64,000 nucleotides of DNA from Hypholoma sublateritium FD-334 SS-4 (taxonomy: Eukaryota; Basidiomycota; Agaricomycetes; Agaricales; Strophariaceae), in the NCBI GenBank assembly GCA_000827495.1, contig KN817549.1, positions 285,005 through 349,004 on the forward strand, in the 5' to 3' direction. Made by a program: the position numbers and the translations under genes. A model generated the notes under the pieces. It worked only from the letters and a program-made list of their open reading frames with translations, was not told the origin of the DNA and ran no database searches. This document shows positions 37,461 to 57,555 of this stretch, piece after piece (position 1 is the first letter of the stretch; the number at the start of each line of letters is the position of its first letter).

Positions 37461-37957
37461 ATGACCCTCTACACCCAATTTCCTGACGTCGAGATCACCA
37501 ACAACTATTGTCCTGGTGGCTTCATGATCATCCTTTTCACATTAACACCTTCAGCGAAGATAGGTGCATTGTTTTACGCAAACTGGGACACGGGACACAC
37601 TCTACCATGTGGCTCGCGAATAATACGATCCCTTCAGGGTATGTGACATTGATGATCTTCGCCGTCTCTGCATCGCTCTGGTCTGGGAACGGCTCTTACG
37701 GTGTCAGCGGTGAGGAGGAAGTGAAGGTGCTGTCTTAGTCTTCGTTCCTGTGACGAAGACGAGCGACGGAAAAAGCATATTCTGCAACTGCTGGATGACT
37801 TTGAGCTTCATGTTCCCAAGGGCCAGGGAAGAGTAGATCCGGAAAATCTAAGGCTGCACTGCACTTACTCGTCTTGGCACCCCTCGTCTCTGTCATTCTT
37901 GGAATTGAGCTCCATGCGCGACAGTTCTCGTACACACCCAACCCATTCCGGGCTTAA
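37461..37957 (+). pseudogene. decayed SRPK-type protein kinase fragment
   Basis: Pieces of an SR-protein-kinase-like N-lobe appear in order but in different frames. First comes NYCPGGF at about 37503, then, shifted by one base, HPFHINTFSEDRCIVLRKLG followed by HGTHSTMWLAN. After that come KKHILQLLDDFELHVPKG at about 37770 and LLVLAPLVSVILGIEL at about 37865. In intact SRPKs these correspond to the YRPGGYHPVxxGD lead-in, the Gly-rich loop (LGxGxxSTVWL), the VVQLLDDFE strand and the LV.E.LG hinge. The region contains frame changes and stops, the invariant Lys region is lost, and the C-lobe is missing. It is a pseudogene remnant. Confidence 0.7.
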
Positions 37958-38211
37958 CTTAATGGGAGAACTCTGCTCATGGAGGTCGTCCTCGTTTCTG
38001 CAGATCCGATGAACTTTATCATGACCTTCGATTAGAATATAACGGGCGAAGAGAACTCACCTTGCTCAAATGATACCCTTGACCAGTGTACCGATTTCGA
38101 TATATTCTCTGACGAATGAGTGTCTTCCTTCCATACCTACTCACCCTTCTCACAAATATTTTTTTGCGCTGTTTTCAAGTAACCTTCTAGTCAATACAGA
38201 CACGCCTACAA

Positions 38212-39146
38212 TGCGTACAAGTGACATTCCGCTCATGCCTTTGTTCAAACATAATGCCACAGCCGCAGCTACAGGCGATATTAGGGCTGATACTCCGGCT
38301 TTCCGGACAGACTTACAGCTTTTCTCTCCTGGAAATCGTGAATCGTCATTGAGATTCAACCCATTTGACGTGTCAGTCTTGTACTATTTGGTCATGGAAT
38401 ATTACAGGCAACTGAAACCAAGAAGTTACACCGCAGACATATCTGTTTTCGCACAAGATGATACTGCCAATGAAACCGTTGGCCTTAGAATCATCTCCAC
38501 GCGAGGCATCCATGTATATGTACAGAATTATCTTTTCCTGGCCGTTCTGATCCATTTAATTCCTGTTTAGTGGATTCAAAATGCTCCCGGGATCCTCGAT
38601 ATCCTCGTAACCCTCCAGTGGGGCAACTTAATTCGCGCATTCTGTGTAATTGCTACGGTGGCTGTTTGTGAGTCCTGCCAATACCGTGCTCGATTTTTGG
38701 AGTAGATTGACGCTAAAATTAAATGAAGGGCTGATTACTCTGGTTTTGCTGCTCCTCATGTTCACGGCTGTAATATTTGGGTCCAGACAGAGGGGGGAGG
38801 TTCTGGTTGCGCCTGTCGCCACTGTCTTTGCATTCACACAACTGCACAATAGTATGCCAGGGACCCCCGCAGGTTTTGGTTCGTCTGATGAAAAATTGGA
38901 TAACGTGCCCTCTCAACGCATCTTCTTCAAGGCGACGTGCTTGGTCAGTACAACATTATACTCCCTCAATATGCATGACATATAGTGCTTACTATACGAA
39001 TGAAATATTGACAGATTTTGTCGGCCTACTTCCTTCAATAGGCCGCTTTGACGCTGGGGGCATTCATCTTAACAGACCCTACGGAAACTCCTCATGCTTT
39101 GACTAGGGACTTACTCTGTAAGATATATCTTGTTTTGCTGCTATGA
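38212..39146 (+). pseudogene. DUF4436-like membrane protein gene, C-terminal frameshift
   Basis: Exonic blocks 38212-38513, 38571-38667, 38729-38878 and 39015 onward are joined by GT..AG introns. They give FNPFDVSVLYYLVMEYYRQL, then IQNAPGILDILVTLQWGN, LITLVLLLLMFTAVIFGSRQ and EVLVAPVATVFAFTQLHNSM followed by PGTPAGFG and DFVGLLP. The layout of an extracellular domain, then hydrophobic helices with a PVATxFAFxxLRxxMPGxPxG segment, resembles DUF4436 proteins. After DFVGLLPS the expected continuation (ALTLGAFILTDPTETPHALT) is present but one frame away (39040 on), which implies a frameshift. No clear N-terminal membrane segment or start was found. It is probably broken, but a working protein with an altered tail is possible. 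Confidence 0.55.
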
Positions 39147-39630
39147 TCACCTGTTGTTGAATGCATGTGGATACCAGATGAGGCCTTCCCCTCAATCAAG
39201 CGCATCACACGAGAGCGCGAGCAGAAATTGCAAGCGTCCGGTGATGTTGATCCGTAACGCTTCAAATGAAGATTTTGACAATGGGAGTTTCCTGCTTGTA
39301 TTTGTGACCTAACCAACATTATAGACGTATGCAAACGATGAATCTGTACGTACATGTTGGAAGACCGGAGGAGACTGCAATGAATGATACGTACATATGC
39401 GTGTATTCTCACCGGCGTAACGCTGCAATCATAGTCATGTACATTGCCCGAGAACTACGTGGGCCAACCAATTAGATACAATGCTTCATGTATACCTACC
39501 ATCCCATGCAGCCGCCATTACCCCCCGCTGCCCACCATGCTTGTAAAATACCACAAAGATCGCACGCATATTATATACACCTTATGAGCCCGGCCAGTCC
39601 GTCACTCGCCCCCGCCACGAGCGAATACTG
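39147..39630. other. intergenic region
   Basis: Spacer between the decayed DUF4436-like gene and the 3' end of the protease gene on the other strand. No feature supported. Confidence 0.4.
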
Positions 39631-41744
39631 CTACAGAACGAGAGGTACCACACATGCGACGGCGGCGGCGGCGAACAGCGCACCCAGCACCCCTGCACCC
39701 GTGCCGTCAAAGCGCCGCCGTGCGGCGTTCGCGCTCGCGCTTGCGGTGGCGGTTGTCACCTTGTCCGCGTTTGTCAGCGCGGGCGTGATGGTCCCAGAGG
39801 GTGCCGCCTCAGTGACAGCTACATTTTCAGCACGCGTAAGTCATTTGCACTCCACGGACGGGGAAGGAGACCAGACGTACCTGGGTAGTTTTTGCCCGCT
39901 TTCGTCGCGGCGGCGACGGCATCCGCCAGCAGCTGACTCGCGTCACCGGGGACCGTCGACAGGAAGCCCATTTTAGGCGCGTCAACGGAGGGGAAGCTCA
40001 GATTTCCGTAGTAATATGACGAAAGCACGCTACACAAAAGTGCCCAGTTTCAGCTATCAGTGTCTTGGCAATGGCCAAGCATGGACGCACCCCTTCAAGA
40101 ACGGCGTGCCCAGGCTCCACGAGAACTGGTACCCCCCGACTTGAGGTGGGTCGGTTGAGACGAGATTCGCGGTGCAGGAGTCGACGTTGTTGACGAACGC
40201 CTGCCCTATGAAGTCGCGCGGATCGACGGGGAACATCTTCCCGCCGATCTCGAATGCGATTGTGTGAGACTCCGAACAAGAGAACGTATTACCGAGCGAT
40301 TTGAGGATGCTCTCAACGATGTCTTCGGGCCCGCGAAGCAGCGAATTACCCTGATAAGATATGTCGTTAGAAAACGGCGCGTAGCGGGGAGCGGCTGACA
40401 TACGGTATCGATGAGCGCGGAGAGCCCAATGGAGGACGACGACAATGTCGAGTTAGGCAGCTTCTTTCCGTCGAAGTACACGCCATCAAGCATCACCTCC
40501 CACGCGATGGGATATACCTACGGATCAAGCAAAATCGTTACATCTTTGGACGGCATCAACAGAGCCGGCGGCATCGCGCACGCACCTCGTTGGGAGAGGA
40601 GGCTGGCGCAGGTAGCCCACCCTCCGCCTCGGTGTACTTTCTGAGCGGCACCCATGTTAGGTTGTCGGTCGAGACGTCGGTGGGCAGCTCGCCAATGCTC
40701 AGCATGCCCCTGTTCCCACCAACATCGATTGAGTCGCGTTGCAGCGTCACGCTGAACATAGGCTGAGAAAGCGTGCTATCGGCAACTAGACGCGAAAGGA
40801 GTGGTCCCAACGTGCCGTACGACGCTAGCGCGCTGGCGATGATGTTACTGGTCTGGCGGGCGGCATGACGCGACCCGCGAGTGAGGATGTCCGGTAGCGT
40901 CGGGAATTTCGTGCGGCGAAAGTGGTTACCGGGGAACGGAGAACCAAGCTTCATCTTGGCGCGGTCGAGGGGAACTTCATCATCTCGTCTGCGTAGGGTG
41001 CCCGCCTTGTACTTATCGCTAAAGACATTGTTCCAAATAACGCTGGCGAGGCGGTGAGCTGCGTCTTGGTGCATCAGATATCGCACTTACCTGTTGATCG
41101 GGAAACCAAGCCCAAAGATGCCTGCGGCGCCGACATCAACGACGCTTGTGTTCGTGCGGTTGATGGCTGCGAAGTACTGGTTGTCGACCGAGATTCCTGC
41201 GAGGGCAACGGTGTCTTCGCCAATCTCGCCGCTGGCGTATGTACCCGTTGAGGAGTCGCCATAAGCCATGTCCACGTCCAGGCCAGAGTAGCGGAAGCTC
41301 GCCTGCGGATACACGGCGACCTCGCCATCGCATCCTTGCGTGCATGCATCGGACATTATCCAGAGATCCGAGGAGCCCGTATCTTACATGGCGAGGTGTT
41401 AATTGTTGACGAGGGCGTCAAGGCCGTTGCTCACCAAGAATAAGGGGCGAGGCGATCCCGCCGACAGTCATCAGAACGGTGTACGCACTGTGCAGTCACA
41501 CATGAGCTTGGTTCAAATGGATAAAAATTACATACACGTCGACCGCGTCCCCAAGGCCAATGGCGGAGGCGACGCCCCTGCGTGCCAATTCTGTTGTTTC
41601 CTTAGCAAGAATAGGAATATGGATCCCGCCAGGCGTGCGTTTTGTATATCTTCGCGCGATTTCGTCAAGGGTAGGTTCGCGCTCTTGAAGTGTTGCTCCA
41701 GACGTAAGCGTAGCCAGGGCGAGGAGCCCAAAAAGCCAGTGCAT
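39631..41744 (-). CDS. pepsin-family (A1) aspartic protease with C-terminal membrane/GPI tail
   Basis: Eight exons (41744-41536, 41487-41435, 41382-41091, 41042-40586, 40517-40404, 40350-40091, 40029-39881, 39818-39631) encode 573 residues. A signal peptide (MHWLFGLLALATLTSG) and a basic propeptide are followed by the first catalytic motif DTGSSDLW (Asp about 88) and the second, ALIDTGNSL (Asp about 374). The flap-region motif AYGDSSTGTYASGEI is also present. Both catalytic Asp codons lie at or next to splice junctions. The C-terminus has an Ala/Thr-rich stalk, basic RRR and then a hydrophobic run (VLGALFAAAAAVACVVPLVL). The enzyme is therefore probably anchored at the plasma membrane or wall and not freely secreted. 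Yapsin-like roles are possible but inferred. Confidence 0.92.
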
Positions 41745-42385
41745 GTTGTGCGATATCGGGTCAGTAGTTGGGTATTGGTAGCCAGCTAACCATGAAACCG
41801 GTATTCGCCTCTGATGCTGAAAAACAGGGAGAAGTTAAGGATAGTGTAGAGGCTTGTGGAGGTCAACAAGGAGACAAAGGAAGAGAATGACGCCAGGTCC
41901 TCTGCGCTGCGGCCAAGCACAGGATCAGTTCTTGGAAAGCTTGTCCCGTTTGCCAAGCTCGTGTTGCGAATGTTATGATTACCAAATTAGGCTTTGATCC
42001 GTTCCCGTCCAAAAACATACACTTTGACGAACTGAAAATCCAGCTACTTACATATTCTATAAATTCACTACGGAAGAGTCTCTGAGCTGTCTCGGAGTAT
42101 CTGTATAAACCAGAGCAAGAACTGAGCCTGACGGCCGCGTTTTGATTTAATACATCTGCAATGCTGTTTGTTTGGATACGGTGATCAGAATTTCGTGATA
42201 CTAGGTAGATATAAGCCTGTACACGCCCGAATTTGAACTGTACATTGATGTTGAATATTTATGTGCGTACGGACACGGACGAAATTGTTGCCGTGGTCCA
42301 AAGCCACGCATGCAAAGTTTCCTTTGGCCATCTTCGTAGGACTTGGGCCCTGCGGGCACTCAGTGTGGACTTGGATTTTCGGTTT
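41745..42385. other. intergenic region
   Basis: Promoter side of the protease gene (minus strand) and 3' side of the next minus-strand gene. No other supported feature. Confidence 0.45.
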
Positions 42386-44053
42386 TCAAATAGGGCTGCT
42401 TCTAGACCTCAAAGGCTTCTCCTTTTTCGCTGGCTCGCGTTTCTTCCGTGTAGTCGAGCATGAATATTTAGACTCGCTCCACCACGAAGGCAGGTACTCA
42501 TCCGCCCTTCTTCGATCCTCAAGCTTCTTCGCTTCAAAGTCTCTGATTGCAGCTCGCGGCCATGACTGCGTATCCTACAGAAACAAAAAAAATGTTGTTT
42601 AGAACATGAATCGACGCTGCATAACACTGGCTTACTACGTCAAACATTCTATTGTGAGTTTTGCTCACGGTGATATATCGATCTAATGGGTGGTATTCTT
42701 CCTCTGTCAAGGACCGGATACATACGTCGTCGTCTGTGCGTAGCGCAGGAAGCGATGATACCAATTCAACAAAGTCATGCATTGGGTATTCGTCAATGTC
42801 TGAGAGGCGGTTCTCAGCAACTCTCTCCGAGTATGAACGAATTGAACAAAGGGATACGAACCTATATAACCCGGGTTTTCTGGATTTGAATAGCGTGGCA
42901 GCTTGAGTCCGCGAGGAAGCGGGAGAACACCCGCCAATCTAGCCTATTTCAGAAGATGAATTTGTGGGGGAAAAATTGTCTGGAGATTTCGTACTGTTGA
43001 CCCAGAGGCATGGACGTAGAGACTATACGTGTGCTCGGGCTCGCCGTCAATAGCAGGGATCGTATACTCTGCGGCGTAGAGTGGAATCATGACCGGGAAT
43101 GCTGCAAACTGGAGGCAGTTAGCACATCTGGCATGCGTAGCAAGTTAAGAGCACGTACTATATCGAACTTTAGCGTGGAAGGGATGATTATTTCGCCGTC
43201 AGACATGGCTTTTGATTTCGCGTTGGGGCAAGCCAGGCACATGTCGATGAGAGCGAATGGCGAGATTGTGAAAGGCAAACACTTGGCCTCAAGGCCGTAA
43301 GGGTTGAGGCACTCGGCCAACGGGGAAGGGTATGCGTGCTTGGCCAGTATGTGATCCTGGAAAGTAGAAAACATATTCGATCTCGCCAGGTGGGAAGGTG
43401 TGGCGGATCCTATCGCAAACAACAATACGAGATAAATTCTGACGGGTTCCGATGAAAGAGTGAATGTGAAGCACCAGGGATAAATCTGTTATCATGAAGT
43501 AAAGATTAAGCATAACTTTTACACCAGAGACTACACGTACCTATTTTGCACGAATAACCTGTTCTCAGTCTGCGTGTATTGTTGCATTAGACCGACTGGG
43601 TACAACGATAATGCGGTGTCATACGAACAATACCGGCCTTCTTCGTCAACGCGTTGAAGAATACGGACGAACAGAGATTCCACACTGGAAAATACAAAGC
43701 TTTGACGTGCAGTGGAGATCGCCATTTCTGATATCGAGCAAACAGTTGGACTGGAAGTCCAGCGCCTTTAGTGCTCCAGCTACGGTACAGCCGGTTGCGG
43801 AACCTCCCTCTCAAGGCAGTGTCGGCCACATCCATCAGACCTTGGGCGTCATATGGGTCCAGGCGGAAAGGAAATGCTAAAACGTTCTCTATTGAGAATC
43901 AGAAGCTGAGATGAAATGCACACCTCTGACTTTGTTGAAAATCTGGGTATGCAGTGGCGACGGAGAAGTATCGGTTGAGATTTCCGTTGACGTCGTATAA
44001 GTCCTTTCGAGAGATCTACAGAGATGGGGAAGCCTTTGTATTCGGGGGAGCAT
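42386..44053 (-). CDS. hypothetical protein with mitochondrial-like presequence
   Basis: Exon 1 (44053-43924) starts MLPRIQRLPHLCRSLER, an Arg-rich, acid-free mitochondrial-type presequence. Exon 2 begins at 43876 (AFPFRLDPYDAQGLMDVADT) and runs through HVKALYFPVW. After one or two middle exons that I could not fix, the frame continues with CLPFTISPFALIDMCLA, FAAFPVMIPLYAAEYTIPAI (43100-43010), then GVLPLPRGLKLPRYSNPENP and IDIDEYPMHDFVELVSSLPA. It ends in a basic tail at 42386. The overall pattern, with FPVW, CLPFTISP and PVMIPLYxAEY blocks, is one I associate with an uncharacterised family of fungal mitochondrial proteins. Function is unknown, and the middle boundaries (about 43640-43390) are uncertain. 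Confidence 0.6.
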
Positions 44054-46441
44054 TGATGTTGCGTAGTTGGTTGATCATAGCGTTCCGAGTCGCCTTGCGT
44101 TCGCCGTTAGAGGAGCGAGACGAAGCTTAGCGGACCGGGTTTGCCGTGCGAACAATCACGTGATGTTGCTATGTCGCGACTCGTCTCGCGTTTTGAAGAA
44201 AATCTTGTTTCCCACCACGAACTTGCCACGAACTAACTCCACAAATCCAACGCGTGCTTTACCAGGATAAACCAGGCTTTCTTTTCAATGACGACATTAT
44301 TAAACTTTCCTCGTACTTAGACCAGGCCTTCTTACTGGAAATATTGTAAGTACTTAAACTAGGCTCGAAAACTCTTCTTATGCTGAACTTTCGGTGGTTA
44401 TTTTCAGAATCATCCTTGAATTATCCTTGTATAATTTTATCATGAAGTAAAGTGTCAGATAATTTTGAATGGATGACTTTTCTTGTACGCATACGTCTAC
44501 CCGCGAACGCCAGGGTAAGAACTACTCGAACCCATCCTTTATATTTCTCTTTTGCTTCCGATCCACTCGCCATCCCTCCCGCAAGTAGGGCATAGATCAA
44601 GTACCAAACAGCTATTCATTACAATCCTGTTTCCAGACACAACATTATTGGGTACGCATTTTATCACTGCTTCTGTATTTCTGAGACGCTGACCCCGGTT
44701 CCCATGTCACATCTTACAAGAAGCCTTTTATGAAATACCACTCGTCTCTTTCTTCCTTGTCCGTGGCACAACTTCAATTCAGATGGGTTGAGTAGTTGGT
44801 CGGACCATTCAAAGCAATAAATGCTTTATGCATAGGTATGTTCCATTTATGTAACGTGTCACTGTTGTTGTGCGTAAAACTCGCCACAAAGATCAAGCGC
44901 CCGTCGCAAGCACAATGACCTCCCCACGTCAGGACATCTGAAACGATCAACAACAACTTCCGCGGGTCATACATTCTAGCTTCCAAACCGCGCTTCTATC
45001 TGCACACAAGTTGGTGAGTGTTTATATCTGTGCCATAATCAGATACCAACGTCCCGTCTAAAACTGACGTTTGTTCCCTACAACGGAGAAATGAATGCCC
45101 ACGAAATCAGCTGGTGTTGTACATCGGTGGGATTCGGAAGACTACAGTTTGTGGGAGGATGCGGAAGGAACTGGAAGGCGTCCCGTAGGCGTGGCTTACT
45201 TTAAGGGTACTTTCGGGTTGGGCACAAGTGTGGCGATGACATGTGGCCGGTTGTTGCCAAAGCGTTATTTTTTGCGTTCATCCTCAAGAAAAATTGGTAT
45301 GACGTTTCGCGTGGCATCATTTGCGAATATTATCACAAACTCTATGAAAGCTTGTCTGCTCAAGCATTTATTTCAGTAGCTGGCACCGCGACCAGACAGT
45401 GGACAGTGGAGGCAAGGCGCACGCAAACGATCACGCGCTCCACAATTAGAATGCAGCTTGTTTGACTGATCGCGGGGCATGCCCGCGAGCAAAGCAGCTG
45501 ACCTCTTGCTTTCTCCAGATCCAGGACTGTAAAGCTCGTCAACTTGTCAATGGAGTGGGACAGTTGCCTGCGGCGTACGCCCCCGACCAGTCATATCTTC
45601 GCCGAATCAGCCTCGCCGCAAGCTTCTCACTCTTGTTCGCACACTGCTAGGGAAATTGGAATTTCTCTGAATAGTTTCGTCTGCGGAGAGCCTGACGCCA
45701 ACCCGCCCGGTGCGTCAACGTTCAAGCTACTTATGAGAGAGAAGCGTCTAACATTAGCTCCTTGAACTTCTCTGGCTCGTGGAACCGTGTGCGTGGGCTT
45801 TATCCAGGGTTGCAAGAAAGGTGTCACTGAGAGACAGAATTTATACGGACGGGAAGGCGCATCCATCGGTGAGTATACGCTGCAGCATTAAAAGAATTCG
45901 AGGAAATGACGTTGCAGCAGCTCGGTATACCACCAAAGCGCTGAGCAAGTGCACACGACCGCGGTGAGAGCAAGACGGCAGCAAGACAACAACACAATAA
46001 TCACAGATCACCCGCCCACGGCAGGCGATTGGTCATATATCCATTTCGCGGCCCCGCTCTCCCACTGGTAAGTCCAGTGATCCGTCTGGCATAAGTATAC
46101 GGCAGTACAATACAAAGGTATTTATTGCTGAATACCCCACCAGCTCTCCTCTTTCCGTTACGACGAGCAGGTGAGCGCCCAAGTTTCTTGGGCATCGGCG
46201 TGAGCCGTGGGCTGACTTGCATTTTACCCCGCACTCGATCCGGATCTCATTTCCCCACCGCTTACGCCCCGTGATCGCGATCTCGCTTCATCATTGCTCG
46301 GGCAGCATTCAAGGTCCTCGCACGACTCCACCATCACGCGCACCGACCGCGCGCATAGATTATCTATACACCGCCCATCATCTACTCTAGAGTCCTAGAC
46401 CAGAGACAGGCCGCCGCACATAGCACCGATATCCGCACGCC
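44054..46441. other. gene-poor region, 2.4 kb
   Basis: No supported gene. A 95-codon open frame at 45095-45379 on the plus strand has no recognised motif and no splice-consistent partner. The last 400 bases, more GC-rich with pyrimidine tracts, are probably the promoter and leader of the carrier gene at 46442. Confidence 0.4.
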
Positions 46442-48267
46442 ATGTCCACACCATCGAGCGCCCCCGCCACCCTGGCCCCACCACCCGCCCCGCTAAAGAA
46501 GCAGCCGTACCCATTCTGGCTGGGCGGTGTTGCGGCGACCATCGCGGCGTCTATTACCCAGTGCGTACATCTCCTAGGTGCCGCCGCCGGTCGCTTAGGC
46601 TCATGCTCGTCTGCGTAGCCCCTTAGATCTGACGAAGGTGCGCCTGCAGGCGTCGGGCGACAAGCGCATGATAGAGAGTATGAAGAAGACTCTTCGAACT
46701 GCAGGTGAGTACTCCTTGTTTCCTTCTGGCTGTATCCCATCCCACTGCACAATACGCCTGTTGTCGCCCCACGCAGCCACTATCAGGCCAGCTGCCACTC
46801 GGCCCGGTTACGGCTCGGCCGCGCCGCCGACCATTCTGGCGCTCTTCCTGTCGCGCCTTGGAGTTCGAATGTAACTACGCGCATGCACAGACTGACATCG
46901 CTCTCTCGTAGGCGTGCGCGGGATGTTTGACGGTATCTCCGGGACGTGGCTGCGCCAGATGTCATACTCGATGTGCCGCTTCTGGGCATACGATGAGAGC
47001 AAGAAACTCCTGGGTGCAGGCAAGGACGCGCCTGCATGGAAACTCGCTGCCGCGGGCAGCATGGGTGCGTCTTTTTCTTAGATGTGCTTGTGTGCGCGGT
47101 CAGCACTGATAGCTAACTACGACGACTTACACGTACAGCTGGCGGTATTGCGGGACTCGTGGGGAATCCTGGAGGTGCGTCGACTTCTCCTTCCCGCGCG
47201 AGCACCGGACGCCCACAGATATTGACTCAATCAATGCAGAAATTGTGATGGTTCGCCTCCAGGGCGACTTCGCGAAGCCTCCGGAGAAGCGGTTTAATTA
47301 CAAGCATTGTTTCGACGCGCTGTTCCGGGTAAGCCCACCCTTTTCACCTTTCGCGTCGCACCCGTTTCGCGTTCGTTTTCTGCGGTAGCTCTTCTGCGGC
47401 CCTGCGCGCGATACCGAACCCGTCGGGCGGGGGCACCATGGTCCGCCACTCCAGGCCATCTGGGTATGGGGCGCTATTCCCGTGCGTGGTACGGAGTAAC
47501 GCGCTCGACGTCCGTACCTCGCTGTTGCCGCTTGGGCATATATTTCTTGATCTCGCGCGCGTTATTACATGAAGCATGGAATCCTCTGGCGCTGATCAGT
47601 GCTGACTGCTGCTACCCACAGATGGTCCGCGAAGAGGGCGTGTCTTCACTCGCGCGTGGTGTCACGCCGAACGTTTTCCGTGCTGTGCTGATGAACGCTA
47701 GTCAGCTTGCATCGTGCGCGCTTCTTAAAAAAATTACTTGACGCGTTTTGACACCGGGGGTGCCGTAGGTACGACTTCTTCAAGGCGGAACTGCTGAAGA
47801 CGGCGTACTTCGAAGATAACATCATGTGCCACTTTACAGCGAGCTTCGCCGCGGTGCGTTGGGTCCTATTTCATGCATTGGGATGCAATTGAGACCGTGT
47901 TTTTTGCAGGGAACCGTCGCGACGACCGTCTGCTCGCCCGCGGACGTGATCAAGGTACGTTTTTGCGCCTGAGACAGCTTACCACGGCTGACGGCCGTCG
48001 AAGAGCCGGATGATGAACGCTTCGGGCCCCGGATCGAACGTACGTCCCCCCGTGGTTCTGCTGCACGCGCCAGCTAACATTGTCTCGCAGTCGACACTCG
48101 GCGTCATCCGCGCCTCGATCAAGAACGAGGGCGCGATGTTCATGTTCAAGGGCTGGGTGCCCGCGTGGACGCGGTTGCAGCCGACGACGATTCTCATCTT
48201 CCTCACGCTCGAGCAGCTCAAGAACGGCGTCGACTGGTCGCGCTCGAAGGGGTACACCGTGTTGTAA
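46442..48267 (+). CDS. mitochondrial carrier, dicarboxylate type (DIC1-like)
   Basis: Ten exons (46442-46560, 46619-46704, 46912-47064, 47139-47174, 47240-47328, 47622-47713, 47769-47853, 47910-47954, 48004-48039, 48091-48267) encode 305 residues. Three tandem carrier repeats are present, with signatures HPLDLTKVRLQ (about residue 41), NPGEIVMVRLQ and SPADVIKSRMM. Conserved pieces such as GISGTWLRQMSYSMCRFWAY and LARGVTPNVFRAVLMNASQL match the dicarboxylate/malate-phosphate exchange group. It acts in the mitochondrial inner membrane. Substrate is inferred from similarity. Two introns (207 and 293 bases) are unusually long for this region. Confidence 0.93.
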
Positions 48268-48733
48268 GACCAGGTGTATGCGCGCAGGGGTGGGGCGCTG
48301 TTAAGGCGCTCGGTGCCGCCGATTGAGTGGCGTGGAGAGCGTTGTATGATTATGGAAAAGGAAGACGACCAGGAGAGGTGCCACGCTGACATTTTTATGC
48401 GTCGGCCGGTAGAATAGGGGTTAATTTGGAGTTGTGGATTGTCTGTATGTTGCTCTGAAGCTGTAAGTCATGTGTATGTACTTTTCTGCCCGTGGGCGTG
48501 TATTTGCACATCGTCTATGCTGTAGTCGCGTTGTGATATTGATATTTGCTTTGATACAACTTTTAAGTCTAAGTATGATATCTGTGTACCGTGACCGTGC
48601 CACAGCAGATTGGGCCGACCGGATCATGCTTCCCGAATCCCGGTGCGCCGGGACGATTTCGTCTCATGGCACCTGAGTCCTCCTTTGTCTTACCGCTATT
48701 TACTGGGCACATACCTCGAATATAGGTATAGCT

Positions 48734-49517
48734 ATGCCGAAGGGATTTCTATCCGTGTCCTCACAACCGTCTGCGCTGTTGTCTCTGGACGACTTCCATG
48801 GATGGTACGAAGACGAGCACATCCCGCTCCGGCTCAACCACCTCCCAGCGTTCCTCTCCGGCGCCCGGTACCGCGCCATTGACGGCACTGAAGCAGGGCC
48901 AGGATGGCTTGCTATGTACGAAATAGATGACACGCGCACGTTCGGCGAGGAGAGCTACACCGGCCTGCGATTGCGGCGGAGCGAGCGCGAGACGTCGGTC
49001 ATGCAGCGTCTCGAGGTGCTCACCCGGCTTACTGGTGAGGAACTTGGGGTGTACGGGCTTCCTGAAGGGGAGAATAGCACGGGGTTGAAGATAGGAAATC
49101 CGTCGCGATGCGTTGTGACCCATTTGCTCGATTTTGGAGGAAAAGATGGCGAGCCGCAGGAGAAACTTGCGAAGGAATGGGCACACGACATAAACAGCAA
49201 ATTTGTGAAATCCGTACCCGGATGGATTCGGCTGCGTTTGGTAAAGATTTTGGACAGTGGGAAAACGAAGATGGGCATATCCACAGAGAGCTTGCAAAAC
49301 GAACAAGCGTCGCATTTTGTAGTCCATGGTAGGTGCTCAGCTTGATGTCATCATACTGTACTTAGCTTTCTGGTACGTAGAACTTGGTAATATCAACCAC
49401 GATGCTATCAGTACCCTCATCAACGCCTTGTCCGTTTATGACAAGAGAGTATATCAATGTAGAATGTGGGAATTGTATAAGGCCTACCCATGTATTGCAC
49501 AGGGGAACATTGGCTGA
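48734..49517 (+). CDS. EthD/dimeric alpha-beta barrel-like protein
   Basis: Two exons (48734-49328 and 49381-49517) join over a 52-base intron to give 243 residues. The N-terminus MPKGFLSVSSQPS, then FHGWYEDEHIPLRLNHLPAF, is the typical first strand and helix of dimeric alpha/beta barrel (EthD or DUF4286-like) proteins. WLAMYEIDD is the second strand. A related second half includes HLLDFGGKDGE. The end reads RMWELYKAYPCIAQGNIG. Such proteins are small cytosolic enzymes or binding proteins of mostly unknown role in fungi. I could not assign a substrate. Without splicing the protein would stop at 49345. Confidence 0.72.
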
Positions 49518-49673
49518 AGCCTCAGAATGGCAGTGGTTAGCATTTGCTAGAGAAGCCATATGTAATAATTATCTATACAGATTCTATTAGTGTACACTGC
49601 AAATATGAAATATGAAATCCACAGATATCAAGAATAAATATTGCACTCTTAACGTCGAATTCATAGTATAGCA

Positions 49674-57555
<7,882 letters not shown>

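Noticed and set aside
45095..45379. A 95-codon open frame on the plus strand
   Set aside because: No motif, no splice partners and no promoter-like context; treated as chance.
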